A stretch of 64,000 bases of DNA from Rhodococcus marinonascens NBRC 14363 (GCF_001894885.1 NZ_BCXB01000010.1:1-64000), one strand, 5' to 3'. Positions 1 to 8,435 are shown, numbered from the stretch's first letter. Numbers and translations: made by a program. The notes: generated by a model from the letters alone, not told the origin.

Positions 1-82
1 CTGTCCAATTACTGGATCGGCGTAGGCGATAGCGCACTTCTGGGTGCGTTGGTGCTAGTTGGCCAGGTGACCACGAATCGAA

Positions 83-114
83 CCGGCCGCCCGTCAACGC
101 ACACGGGCGGCCGG
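83..114 (-). terminator. Hairpin terminator of the Ig-repeat protein gene
   Basis: A perfect 12-bp inverted repeat (83-94 with 103-114, 8-nt loop) lies 16 bp beyond the stop codon of the minus-strand gene at 130-2382. No T-tract follows. It is an intrinsic-type hairpin as is common in high-GC actinobacteria. Nothing else was recognised in bases 1-129. Confidence 0.7.
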
Positions 115-129
115 GGGGGCTAATTCACC

Positions 130-2382
130 TCAAGATCCGAATACGTTGCCAGCCGATCCCGTGTCCGTGCCGGTGCCGGTGCCGTCGTCGGTGACAGTGA
201 CGGTGACGGCCTGGGCGGTGGAGCCGAGGAAGCCCTGCGTTCCGCCGTAGACCGCGGAGACACGGCGATCGCCAGTCGCTGCGAAGGCGTGCGACAGCGT
301 CGCCTTTCCGTCAGCCACCTGCGCCGGGGCTCCGATCGGGGTTGCGCCATCGAAGAACTGGACCGTGCCACCTGCCGGGTTCGGGGAGACCGTCGCGATC
401 AGATCCACTGCAGCGCCCTTCTTCGCGGACGCAGGCGCAGTCAGCACCGTCGTGGTCGTGACGTCCGCTGGGTCCGGTACGGACACCGTGACGGTGTGGT
501 TGGCGGAGGTGGATCCGATGAACCCGGGGACGCCGGAGAAGACGGCGGCGATTTGGTGGGGCCCATCGGTGTCGAACGTGTGGGGCAGGTTGGCGGTGCC
601 GTCCGGGTTGACCGCTACCGCTGGGCCGAGATCAGCGCCGCCGTTCTTGAATTGGATGGTGCCTCCGGCCGGGTTCGGCGTGATCTGGGCGGTGAAGGCC
701 ACTTCGGTGCCGGCCATTGCGGTGGTCGGACCGGTCAGTGTGGTGGTGGTGACCTCGGAGACCGCGACGGAGTGGTTGGCGGAGGTTGATCCGACGAAGG
801 CCGGGGTGCCGGAGAAGGCGGCGGCGATTTCGTGGGTGCCCGCGGTGTCGAAGGTGTGCGTCAGGGTGGCGGTGCCGTCCGGGTTGACCGTGACGGTGGG
901 GCCGAGATCGGTGTCGCCGTCCCTGAATTGGATGGTGCCTCCGGCCGGGTTCGGCGAGATCTGGGCGGTGAAGGTCACCTCGGCGCCGGCCATTGTGGTG
1001 GTCGGACCGGTCAGTGTGGTGGTGGTGACCTCGGGTACGGACACCGCGACGGAGTGGTTTGCGGAGGCCGATTCGGTGAACACGGGGGTGCCGGAGAAGG
1101 CGGCGGCGATCTCGTGGGTGCCGCCGGTGTCGAAGGTGTGGTTCAGGACCGCTGTGCCGTCCGGGTTGACCGTGACGGCCGGGCCGAGGTCGATTCCGCC
1201 GTCCTTGAATTGGATGGTGCCTCCGGCCGGGTTCGGCGTGATCTGCGCGGTAAAGGCCACTTCGTCGCCGGTCAGAGCGGTGGTCGGACCGGTCAGTGTG
1301 GTGGCTGTGCCCTCGGAGACTGCGACGGTGTGGTTGGCGGAGGTCGATCCGATGACGCCCGGGATGCCGGAGTAGACGGCGATGATCTCGTGGGGACCGG
1401 CGGTGTCGAAGGTGTGGTTCAGGACCGCTGTGCCGTCCGGGTTGATCGCGACAGCCGGGCCGAGATCGGCTCCGCCGTCCTTGAATTGGACGGTGCCGCC
1501 GGCCGGGTTCGGCGTGACCTGGGCGGTGAAGACCAGTTCGTCGCCGGTCAGAGCGGTGGGCGGACCGGTCAACGTCGTGGCCGTGACCTCGGGGCCGGCC
1601 ACCGTTACGGTCTGCGTAGCCGACTCCGAGCCTTTAGCTCTCGGGGTTTCCGAGAATTTGGCAGCCAGGGTGTGCGCACCATCAGTGGCCGGAGTCCACT
1701 CGATTGTCGCAATACCGTCGCCATTCAAACGACCGTCGCCGATCTTGGTGTCTCCGTCGTAGAAGCCGAGCTTGTCGCCCTCATGGCCACCGGTCACCGT
1801 GGCGCTCAGGGTAACCGGCGCTCCGACCACGGCGCTCGGCACCGGCGCGAGCGTCGTGGACGTGTTGTTCATCTTGACCGTGACCTTCGGGCCCTTGGTC
1901 TTGTACGAGCCGCTGCCGAGCGAGCCGTCGTAGGTCATTCCGGTCTTGAGTCCGACATTGCGATCGCAGTTCGCACCGACCCGGTAAGAGAACTCGAACG
2001 TATGCGATTTCGGGTCGAAGTACGGTCTCACCGTCCATGAGCCCTTTACCTTCGCCCAATCATTCTCCCGACTGTCGAGACTCTTGGACTTTCCGTCTAC
2101 CTTCGCCGACACGAACTCCAGGCATGCCGGATGGTAGTCCTTGACCTCGTTGATGATCTCGAGGGCAATGCTCCGCTGGAACTTCGTTGACACGGTGATG
2201 GTGTCGCCCTCACGGGGGTCCACATTGCTGATCGTTCGGGTGAATTTGCTATTGCCATCGCTCCACGTGATCTTGTCGGACGCCGCACTCGCGGCGCCGG
2301 CACCGACCGTCACCGCCAATCCGGCGGCCATCGCGACAACACCCACGCCGCCGACCACGCGGCGAATGTTCCTTGCAAACAT
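130..2382 (-). CDS. Secreted protein with six tandem bacterial Ig-like domains
   Basis: A 750-residue exported protein. The ATG at 2382 is preceded by a GGAGGGG ribosome site and begins a clear signal peptide (MFARNIRR, then a hydrophobic stretch, cleavage near the AAS-ASA-AS region around residue 33). Residues 35-170 form a unique N-terminal domain with two cysteines (C87, C139) that could pair. Residues 172-735 are six repeats of about 92 residues with the pattern TTLTGP..., NPAGGT-QFKDGG, NPDGTA, HTFDT, GSTSANH, typical of Big_3-type Ig-like folds. Repeats 2-5 are nearly identical. There is no LPXTG motif or C-terminal membrane anchor, so it is secreted or non-covalently surface bound. Function is unknown; adhesion or cell-surface structure is an inference. 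Confidence 0.85.
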   Translation of the reverse strand: MFARNIRRVVGGVGVVAMAAGLAVTVGAGAASAASDKITWSDGNSKFTRTISNVDPREGDTITVSTKFQRSIALEIINEVKDYHPACLEFVSAKVDGKSKSLDSRENDWAKVKGSWTVRPYFDPKSHTFEFSYRVGANCDRNVGLKTGMTYDGSLGSGSYKTKGPKVTVKMNNTSTTLAPVPSAVVGAPVTLSATVTGGHEGDKLGFYDGDTKIGDGRLNGDGIATIEWTPATDGAHTLAAKFSETPRAKGSESATQTVTVAGPEVTATTLTGPPTALTGDELVFTAQVTPNPAGGTVQFKDGGADLGPAVAINPDGTAVLNHTFDTAGPHEIIAVYSGIPGVIGSTSANHTVAVSEGTATTLTGPTTALTGDEVAFTAQITPNPAGGTIQFKDGGIDLGPAVTVNPDGTAVLNHTFDTGGTHEIAAAFSGTPVFTESASANHSVAVSVPEVTTTTLTGPTTTMAGAEVTFTAQISPNPAGGTIQFRDGDTDLGPTVTVNPDGTATLTHTFDTAGTHEIAAAFSGTPAFVGSTSANHSVAVSEVTTTTLTGPTTAMAGTEVAFTAQITPNPAGGTIQFKNGGADLGPAVAVNPDGTANLPHTFDTDGPHQIAAVFSGVPGFIGSTSANHTVTVSVPDPADVTTTTVLTAPASAKKGAAVDLIATVSPNPAGGTVQFFDGATPIGAPAQVADGKATLSHAFAATGDRRVSAVYGGTQGFLGSTAQAVTVTVTDDGTGTGTDTGSAGNVFGS
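480..1600. repeat. Tandem direct repeats encoding Ig-like domains
   Basis: Four consecutive near-identical units of 276-282 bp inside the Ig-repeat gene. The shared string tgaattgg begins at 648, 924, 1206 and 1482. The units encode repeats 2-5 and differ by scattered substitutions and a 6-bp in-frame length change, so copy number could change by recombination. Confidence 0.85.
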
Positions 2383-2768
2383 GCAGACCCCTCCACGACG
2401 GCTCGAAGGCATCAGCAAGATGCCCGGCCGTCCAGATTTCTCGTTGTATCCAGCGCTGACAATTCCGTGCAGTAGACCACATCGATTGGTGGCGCAACGG
2501 CCTTTTCGAAGACTGGTGTGGACGGGTGTCCAACAAAGGTCCCCGCAACCAACGGAGATGGTGATCGTCGACCGGCGCATCCGGACAGGTCTCGAAGGGC
2601 GAAGACAGGAACGACCGATTGGCGGCTCTCGGACACGGTCGACGACCGCTGCGCCTTCCCTGGGGCCGGTACCCCCGGATCGGAGGCACGTGGCACCGAA
2701 TCGATTGCCGCGCAGTTGTTGCCAGAAGCCCTCCCGATGAAGAGCCCGAACGTGACGACTACCTCGAC
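2383..2768. other. Intergenic region between the Ig-repeat gene and fadD
   Basis: 386 bp without a credible gene. It must hold the promoter of the minus-strand Ig-repeat gene and the 3' end of the fadD transcript. I could not assign a convincing -35/-10 pair. The only hairpin seen is a small GGGG/CCCC stem near 2661-2676. The overlapping open frames look like composition-driven shadows. Confidence 0.5.
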
Positions 2769-4595
2769 CTACTTGGAGTAGATGGCGGCGATGTCGTCGG
2801 CGAAGCGCTCGTGTACCACGTTGCGCTTGAGCTTCATCGTGGGCGTGAGTTCACCGGTCTCCTCGGTGAAGTCGACGGGCAGGACCCGGAACTTCTTGAT
2901 CGCCTCGGCGTGCGATACGAGCGAGTTGGCCGCGGTCACGGCTGCGTCGATCTCTGCCGCGAGATCTGCATCAGCGAGCAGGTCCGCGACCTTGGTGTCG
3001 GCCGGGTTGCCGTGGCGCTCGTTCCACGCCGGGAGTGCGTCGGCGTCGATGGTGATCAGGGCTCCGATGAACGGTTGCTGATCGCCCACCAGGATGGCTT
3101 GGCTGATGAGGGGGTGGGCGCGAAGTTGATCCTCGAGTGGGCCGGGGGAGACATTCTTGCCACCCGCTGTGACGATGATTTCCTTCTTGCGACCCGTGAT
3201 GGTGATGTAGCCCTCTGCGTCGACCGAGCCGAGGTCGCCGGTGTGGAACCAGCCGTTCTCGAGCGCCTCGGCGGTGGCACTCTCGTTGTGCCAGTACCCG
3301 CCGAAGACCACAGGTCCCGACAACAAGATCTCACCGTCGTCGGCGATTCGAACCGAGTTGCCCGACAACGGCTTACCGACCGAGCCGACCTTCTGCTCGC
3401 CGATCGTGTTGACGGCGAACGCCGCCGACGTTTCGGTGAGGCCGTAGCCCTCATAGATGGTGATGCCGATCCCGCGGAAGAAGTGACCGAGGCGCGCGCC
3501 CAGCGGTGCGCCGCCGGAGATCGCCAGCTGGCATTTGCCGCCGAGCGCGACCCGCAGCTTGGAGAACACGAGCTTGTCGAACAGTGCGCGCTTGGCCTTG
3601 AGGATGAGCCCGGCGCCACCCTTGTCCTGGGCCTCGCTCCAGGCGATTGCCGTCTCGGCGGCAGCGTCGAATATCTTGCCCTTGCCCTCGTTGTGTGCCT
3701 TGCTGTGTGCGCTGTTGTACACCTTCTCGAACACGCGCGGGACGGACAGGATGAAATCGGGCCGGAACTCTCCGAACGTGGGGACGAGGTTCGGGATGTC
3801 GCTGGTGTGCCCGAGCGTGGCGCCGGCGTCGAAGGACGCGATGCTCACCGCGCGTGCGAGGACGTGCGCCATCGGCAGGAACATGAGGGTGCTGACACCG
3901 GGGGTCTTCAGCACGGTGCCGAGGCTGGAATCGAGGATGCCCTTGGACTCGGCGATGAGGTTCGCGTGGGTGAGTTGGCACCCTTTGGGTCGGCCGGTGG
4001 TGCCGGAGGTGTAGATGAGGGTGGCCGGATCGGCGGCCTTCAACGCCGCGACGCGGGACGTGACATCGGAGTCCGATATCTCGGAGCCCAGCGCGGTGAG
4101 TTCCGCGACGGCGCCGCGGCCTTCGTCGGCCGGATCGATCTGGTAGACGCCACGCAGCGCCGTAGCCTCGGCGGCGACGGACTCCACGGTTGCTGCGTGG
4201 GCGGCGTTCTCGACGACGAGATGGATCGCGGCGGAGTCCTCGAGAATCCAGCTGACCTGCCCCGCGGAAGACGTCTCGTAGATGGGGACGGTGACGCCGC
4301 CGGCGGCCCAAATAGCGAAGTCGATGAGGGGCCACTCGTACCGGGTGGCCGACATCAGCGCGACCCGGTCACCCGGCTGCACGCCGAGGGCGATGAGGCC
4401 CTTGGCCACCGCGGTGACCTGCGCCGCGAACTCGGCGGACGTGACATCGGACCAGTTTCCACCGATCTTGCGCTTGAACACGACCAGCTTCGGGTCGGCC
4501 GCGGCGTGGGCATACACCGAGTCGACCGCGGAGGAGTCCTCCGCGATGGTGTACGACAGTGGCGCGCTGAACTCGGGCACGAAAACCTCCGACAC
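2769..4595 (-). CDS. fadD15: Long-chain fatty-acid-CoA ligase (FadD15-like)
   Basis: A 608-residue AMP-forming acyl-CoA synthetase that activates fatty acids through an acyl-adenylate. The P-loop TSGTTGRPKG lies at residues 196-205, the YEGYGLTETS A-motif at 381-390, HTGDLG at 451-456, and the TGRKKEIIVTAGGKNVSP hinge region at about 467-484. Length is typical of the FadD15/long-chain group. The start is GTG at 4595. A TTGAAC / CAGTAT promoter ends five bases before it, so the mRNA is probably leaderless. The neighbours match the M. tuberculosis fadD15 locus, which supports the name. Substrate chain length is not visible from sequence. Confidence 0.9.
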   Translation of the reverse strand: MSEVFVPEFSAPLSYTIAEDSSAVDSVYAHAAADPKLVVFKRKIGGNWSDVTSAEFAAQVTAVAKGLIALGVQPGDRVALMSATRYEWPLIDFAIWAAGGVTVPIYETSSAGQVSWILEDSAAIHLVVENAAHAATVESVAAEATALRGVYQIDPADEGRGAVAELTALGSEISDSDVTSRVAALKAADPATLIYTSGTTGRPKGCQLTHANLIAESKGILDSSLGTVLKTPGVSTLMFLPMAHVLARAVSIASFDAGATLGHTSDIPNLVPTFGEFRPDFILSVPRVFEKVYNSAHSKAHNEGKGKIFDAAAETAIAWSEAQDKGGAGLILKAKRALFDKLVFSKLRVALGGKCQLAISGGAPLGARLGHFFRGIGITIYEGYGLTETSAAFAVNTIGEQKVGSVGKPLSGNSVRIADDGEILLSGPVVFGGYWHNESATAEALENGWFHTGDLGSVDAEGYITITGRKKEIIVTAGGKNVSPGPLEDQLRAHPLISQAILVGDQQPFIGALITIDADALPAWNERHGNPADTKVADLLADADLAAEIDAAVTAANSLVSHAEAIKKFRVLPVDFTEETGELTPTMKLKRNVVHERFADDIAAIYSK

Positions 4596-4600
4596 AGAAA

Positions 4601-4629
4601 ATACTGACTAGTAGAATTGTTCGGTTCAA
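4601..4629 (-). promoter_or_regulatory. Promoter of fadD giving a leaderless mRNA
   Basis: Reading the minus strand, TTGAAC (4629-4624) is followed by 17 bp and CAGTAT (4606-4601), then five bases to the GTG start at 4595. Spacing is ideal for a sigmaA-type promoter and puts the +1 at or next to the start codon. Inferred from sequence only. Confidence 0.45.
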
Positions 4630-4736
4630 CTCTAGCCCGTTCTCCTCATGGTCCGTGTCCAGCCCAACGGGCGGTGCAAAACGCAACGTCACCAGGGGTT
4701 CTTCGGAACCGGCGTGAGGACCCCGAACGGTGATAT

Positions 4737-5171
4737 GTGAAGCTAGTCGCCGTGAGCAGCATTCAGGTCGCAGACCAGACGTTCATCGTGGCCACGCCCC
4801 AGCGGGTCGCGGCGGCGATCGCGCCGCGCAGTCGCTGGCGCCGCTGGTGGCCCGATCTCACGCTCGCCGTCGGGGAGGACCGGGTCGAGAAGGGTATCCG
4901 CTGGACCGTGGCCGGTGCCCTCACCGGCACCATGGAGGTATGGCTCGAGCTGGTGATGGACGGGGTGATCGTTCACTACTTTCTTCACGCTGAACCGGCC
5001 CGGATCGGCGGGTCCCCGGATCGGGCTGCCCCCGATCTGGCTGCCCCGGATCGGGCTGCCCCCGATCTGGCTGCACTGAATCGCCGTCGCCGCGTCGAGG
5101 GCAAGGTGATGTCCTTCGAGGTGAAGAAGGAACTCGAGGCGGGGCGACCGGCCGGCGAACCACCGTCCTGA
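4737..5171 (+). CDS. SRPBCC/polyketide-cyclase-like protein with Pro-Asp-Ala repeat insert
   Basis: About 144 residues. It occupies the place of M. tuberculosis Rv2186c, between fadD15 and the TB16.3-type SRPBCC gene. The beginning (VADQTFIVATPQRVAAAIAP) and the RWTVAGALTGTMEVWLE strand resemble a START/SRPBCC ligand-binding fold, and the C-terminus ends in a helix (VKKELEAG). Between them lies an insert alternating PDRAAP and PDLAAP (about residues 93-114), encoded by two exact 30-bp repeats. The start is uncertain: GTG at 4737 or GTG at 4752, the latter giving a more family-like N-terminus (MSSIQVADQ). Function unknown. Confidence 0.65.
   Translation: MKLVAVSSIQVADQTFIVATPQRVAAAIAPRSRWRRWWPDLTLAVGEDRVEKGIRWTVAGALTGTMEVWLELVMDGVIVHYFLHAEPARIGGSPDRAAPDLAAPDRAAPDLAALNRRRRVEGKVMSFEVKKELEAGRPAGEPPS
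5014..5073. repeat. Two exact 30-bp in-frame repeats, each an inverted repeat
   Basis: The 30-bp unit at 5014-5043 is repeated exactly at 5044-5073. Each unit contains GATCGGG, five bases, CCCGATC, a perfect 7-bp dyad. The array stays in frame and encodes an Asp/Ala/Pro-rich loop in the SRPBCC-like protein. Confidence 0.85.
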
Positions 5172-5201
5172 CGCAGGTCGGTGCCGCCGCGACGGGACCG
5201 G

Positions 5202-5221
5202 CGTTGTGTCGGGGCACAACG
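5202..5221 (+). terminator. Possible hairpin between the two SRPBCC genes
   Basis: CGTTGTG (5202-5208) and CACAACG (5215-5221) form a perfect 7-bp stem with a 6-nt loop, 31 bp after the stop of the upstream gene. There is no T-tract. It could be a terminator or an operator for the next gene, which starts about 100 bp further on. Confidence 0.35.
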
Positions 5222-5324
5222 ATCGTGTGTGATGGTCGGGCAGGATAAGAGATAACGGAACCGGTAACGGTGCAGCCCGGCCATCGACGAGCGGGCCCGT
5301 CAGGCGAAAGGAAGAGTTCACTCC

Positions 5325-5762
5325 ATGCCAGAGAGGACCAAGAGGTCGATCAGAATCGAGGCGCCGCCCGCCCGGGTGATGGATGTGATCGCCGACTTCG
5401 ATGCATACCCCGTATGGGTGACTGCTGCGAAATCCGTCGAAGTTCTCGAGTCTGGAGAGCAGGGCCGGGCGGCCCGGGTGCGTTTCATGCTCGACGCGGG
5501 AATGGTCAAGGACACGTACGTCCTGCGATACGACTGGGCGCCCGACGGCAAGTCCGTCAGCTGGGAACTCGTCTCGGGCGAGATCCAGAAATCGCAGTTC
5601 GGCTCGTACGTGCTCGAGGACGCAGCGGAGGGCGGCACCACCGTTACCTACGAACTCACCGTCGACCTCACCATTCCGATGATCGGCTTGTTCAAACGTA
5701 AGGCGGAGAAGGCGATCACCGATACCGCTCTCAAAGAACTCAAGAAGCAGGTAGAAGGCTGA
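5325..5762 (+). CDS. SRPBCC family protein (TB16.3/Rv2185c-like)
   Basis: A 145-residue START-like (SRPBCC, polyketide cyclase/dehydrase) protein. Such folds bind hydrophobic ligands. The N-terminus RSIRIEAPPARVMDVIADFDAYPVW is the typical first strand and helix, and the C-terminal helix KAEKAITDTALKELKKQVE closes the fold. Start ATG 5325 has an AGGAAGAG ribosome site 9 bp upstream. The stop is followed directly by the ArsA-like ATPase gene, which appears to begin at a CTG overlapping this gene's TGA. Ligand and function are unknown. Confidence 0.8.
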   Translation: MPERTKRSIRIEAPPARVMDVIADFDAYPVWVTAAKSVEVLESGEQGRAARVRFMLDAGMVKDTYVLRYDWAPDGKSVSWELVSGEIQKSQFGSYVLEDAAEGGTTVTYELTVDLTIPMIGLFKRKAEKAITDTALKELKKQVEG

Positions 5763-7000
5763 ACGGCGAGCACCGTCCCGGGTCTGCTCGGGTCCAATTC
5801 TTCGTAGGAAAGGGGGGTGTCGGGAAGACAACGCTCGCCGCCGCGACAGCGCACGCGGCCGCGGAGCATGGCAACCGGACGCTCCTCGTTTCTCTCGACC
5901 AGGCGCATTCCCTCGCTGATGTACTCGGGATCGGCGGTGCCAGGGGCATTGTGTCGGTGGACGTCGGCCTCGACGTCATCGAACTGGACACGCTCTCGTT
6001 GCTCGAAACGCGATTCCGGGGTCTGGCAGGAGTTCTCGCCGCCACCGGCGCTCACGACCACGGTGGCCAGTTGTCGGCGCTCGAACCGGAGGAGTTGACC
6101 GGTCTTCCCGGTGTGCAGGACGTGCTCGGACTCCTTGAGATCGTTCGGTTCGCGACCGGGGGCGACTACGACGCCGTCGTGGTCGACTGCCCACCCACAG
6201 CGGACTGTCTGCGGACTCTCGCCGCGCCCACAATGGCTCTCGACTACGTCGAACGGGTGTGGCCGCAGCACCGCCGGATGACCGCGGTATTGGGATCCGA
6301 CCCTCGGCTCGTCATGCTGGTGTCGTTGATCGAACAGGTGGTGTCCTCCGTCGGCGGGGTTCGCGAACTGCTGGCAGATCGTTCGAAAACCACTGTGCGC
6401 CTGGTGACGACACCTGAGCGGATGGTCTTGACGGAAACCCGGCGAACCGTCGTCGCCGCGGCTCTCTCCGGGCTGCGCATCGACGCGATCCTCGTGAACA
6501 ACGTTCTGCCGCAATTTGATCTGCCGTCAGAACACGACGATCCCGGTGTGGCCTGGTTGATCAGGCGACGAGCGCTTCAGCAGAGGGTGCTCTCGGAACT
6601 CACCGCCTCCGCAGGTGCCACCATGATCCTCTCGGCGACCCGGTCGGTCACGGAGCCGGTAGGGTTGGCCGATCTCGGCGGTATCGCCCGAGAGTTGTAT
6701 GGCGACACCGTGGACGCGGTGGCGGTGTTGGGAAAGAACCCACCGGCAGTGCGGGTGGGGCTGGAATCGGGAGCCGGTGTGGATTCTGTGTACACGATGC
6801 GGATGTATCTGCCGCTCGTGAACCCGTCGACGTTGACGTTGGGACGAGTGGAGGACGACTTGGTAGTGGGGGCTGAAGGGGTGCGCCGTAGGGTCCGACT
6901 CGCCTCGGTTCTGCGCCGGTGTGTCGTTGCGGATGCAGAACTCGACGGATCCGACCTCGTAGTGCGTTTCACGCCCGATCCGCAGGTGTGGCCGGTATGA
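5759..7000 (+). CDS. ArsA/anion-transporting-type P-loop ATPase (Rv2184c-like), apparent CTG start
   Basis: About 413 residues. The Walker A motif GKGGVGKT, the deviant ArsA/MinD-type P-loop, would be residues 17-24, followed by TTLAAATAHAAAEHGNRTLLVSLDQAHSL-like sequence. The first ATG/GTG/TTG in this frame is GTG at 5951, which would delete the P-loop. From the in-frame stop at 5699-5701 to 5951 there is no standard start. The only sensible start is CTG at 5759, which overlaps the upstream TGA (CTGA) like the ATGA/GTGA junctions around it. The downstream gene begins in an ATGA overlap, so this is an operon. Role unknown. The family includes tail-anchored-protein and arsenite ATPases, but no metal-binding cysteines are evident. 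Confidence 0.75.
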   Translation: MNGEHRPGSARVQFFVGKGGVGKTTLAAATAHAAAEHGNRTLLVSLDQAHSLADVLGIGGARGIVSVDVGLDVIELDTLSLLETRFRGLAGVLAATGAHDHGGQLSALEPEELTGLPGVQDVLGLLEIVRFATGGDYDAVVVDCPPTADCLRTLAAPTMALDYVERVWPQHRRMTAVLGSDPRLVMLVSLIEQVVSSVGGVRELLADRSKTTVRLVTTPERMVLTETRRTVVAAALSGLRIDAILVNNVLPQFDLPSEHDDPGVAWLIRRRALQQRVLSELTASAGATMILSATRSVTEPVGLADLGGIARELYGDTVDAVAVLGKNPPAVRVGLESGAGVDSVYTMRMYLPLVNPSTLTLGRVEDDLVVGAEGVRRRVRLASVLRRCVVADAELDGSDLVVRFTPDPQVWPV

Positions 7001-7428
7001 ACGACGACCACGCACAGGTGATGGAGGAACTGCGAGTCCTCGCCGAGAGTGTCCTCGATCGTCTCGAACCGATTGTGCGGCGCGCTGCGGCCCCGCACCC
7101 GCAGGAGTCGGGCGAAGAAGTGGCTGCGGACACCAGTCAGCGGTCGGGATGCACGTGGTGCCCGGTCTGTGCTCTCGCGGCGCTGATCCGCGGTGAGCAG
7201 CACGAACTCGTGACCTTACTTGCCGGTCAGGCGTCCGTACTGATCGTGTTGCTACGACAGATTCTCGACGAGCACCGTGTCCACGGCGCCCCGGGGCCCG
7301 ACGGTGCCGGGGCTTCGAGTTCCGGCGCGACGGAAGGAACTACCGACGCCGAACCGGCCCGCGGTCCGGCGTTCGTTCCGATCACTGTGCGCGTCGCCGA
7401 TCCCGCTTCGGCACAATCGTCTCCATGA
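6997..7428 (+). CDS. Conserved small protein with a C-x2-C-x2-C motif (Rv2183c-like)
   Basis: 143 residues, starting at ATG 6997, which overlaps the ATPase stop (ATGA). An N-terminal helix (VMEELRVLAESVLDRLEP) is followed by SGCTWCPVCALAALIRGE, a compact cysteine motif that could bind a metal, a second helical segment (LVTLLAGQASVLIVLLRQIL) and a low-complexity tail. Genomic position matches Rv2183c. The tight coupling to the ArsA-like ATPase suggests they act together. Function is unknown. Confidence 0.75.
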   Translation: MNDDHAQVMEELRVLAESVLDRLEPIVRRAAAPHPQESGEEVAADTSQRSGCTWCPVCALAALIRGEQHELVTLLAGQASVLIVLLRQILDEHRVHGAPGPDGAGASSSGATEGTTDAEPARGPAFVPITVRVADPASAQSSP

Positions 7429-8420
7429 GTACAGCCGCGGGTAGCGCAACGAACGGCAGTTCGGCACTGACTATCGGCATCGATGTCGGCGGAACGAGTA
7501 TCCGGGCGTCGGTGGTCGATTCATCAGGTGAGGTACTGGATTCCCACCAGTCGCCAACGCCGGCGTCGGCGACGGCCCTCGAGAACGGCCTCGACCGCGC
7601 GGTGCGCGAGTTGGCGGCACGGCACGACATCGCCGCGGTGGGGTTGGCGGTCGCGGGGTTTGTCACGCCCGACCGCACCACGGTGCGTTTTGCGCCGCAC
7701 CTGCCCTGGGTGGGTGCGCCGGTGGGCCGAGACCTCGGACAGCGATTGGGTCTTCCGGTGGTTCTCGAACACGACGTCAACGCCGCTGCATGGGCCGAGT
7801 ACCGGTTCGGCGCGGCGGGCGGTGGTAGGAACGTGTTGATGCTCGCCATCGGAACCGGCATCGGCGCGGCGTTGCTCGCGGACGGACAGTTGTACCGCGG
7901 CACTCACGGCGTCGCACCCGAACTCGGGCACATCCAGGTCGTACCTGACGGCCGTCCGTGCGCCTGCGGCAAACGTGGCTGCTGGGAGAGGTATTGCAGC
8001 GGGACCGCACTGGTCGACACTGCGATCGAACTGTTGGCCGCGGACCCGGCAGCCTCGACACTCCTCGCCCGGGAGGTTGCGGTCGATCCCGGTGGGCTCA
8101 CTGGGCGGTTGATCGCCGGCGCCGCGCAAGACGGAGATCCGCTGGCACTGGAGACGATGCGGGAATTCGCCCGGTGGTTGGGTGTCGGACTGGCGCTGAT
8201 CGGTGATGTGTACGACCCGGATCTGGTCGTGATCGCGGGTGGTGTCGCGAGTTCGTCACCGCTGTTCATCGACGAAGCCCGCGAGCACTACGCCGCGCTG
8301 ACGACGGGGGCCGGGCACCGGCCGCTCGCTCGCATCCGGCCTACCCAGTTGGGGGAGGCGGCTGGCATGATCGGAGCGGCCGAACTTGCCCGAGCTGTCC
8401 TGCCCGATCGGGTAGGTTGA
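7425..8420 (+). CDS. ROK-family glucokinase
   Basis: A 331-residue ROK sugar kinase, probably glucokinase (ATP + glucose to glucose-6-phosphate). The phosphate-binding GIDVGGT is at residues 18-24 and EHDVNAA, holding the catalytic Asp, at 115-121. ELGHI follows at 166-170, then the ROK zinc motif with C179, C181 and C186. There is no N-terminal helix-turn-helix, so it is an enzyme and not a NagC/XylR-type repressor. Start ATG 7425 overlaps the previous stop. The hairpin over its own stop codon suggests it ends the operon. A polyphosphate-dependent or other-hexose specificity cannot be excluded. Confidence 0.85.
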   Translation: MSTAAGSATNGSSALTIGIDVGGTSIRASVVDSSGEVLDSHQSPTPASATALENGLDRAVRELAARHDIAAVGLAVAGFVTPDRTTVRFAPHLPWVGAPVGRDLGQRLGLPVVLEHDVNAAAWAEYRFGAAGGGRNVLMLAIGTGIGAALLADGQLYRGTHGVAPELGHIQVVPDGRPCACGKRGCWERYCSGTALVDTAIELLAADPAASTLLAREVAVDPGGLTGRLIAGAAQDGDPLALETMREFARWLGVGLALIGDVYDPDLVVIAGGVASSSPLFIDEAREHYAALTTGAGHRPLARIRPTQLGEAAGMIGAAELARAVLPDRVG

Positions 8421-8435
8421 CGGCTTACCCGATCG
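8405..8435 (+). terminator. Terminator hairpin over the glucokinase stop codon
   Basis: CGATCGGGTA (8405-8414) and TACCCGATCG (8426-8435) form a perfect 10-bp stem with an 11-nt loop containing the TGA stop, followed by AATTA. A second weaker stem (8441-8446 with 8462-8467) follows. Confidence 0.55.

Noticed and set aside
60-120. A tRNA-like T-loop (minus-strand GGTTCGATTCG) near the window start
   Set aside because: The surrounding sequence cannot form a cloverleaf; it overlaps the arm of the 83-114 terminator hairpin.
480-1600. Possible CRISPR or mobile-element repeats
   Set aside because: The 276-282-bp units encode Ig-like domains of a single protein.
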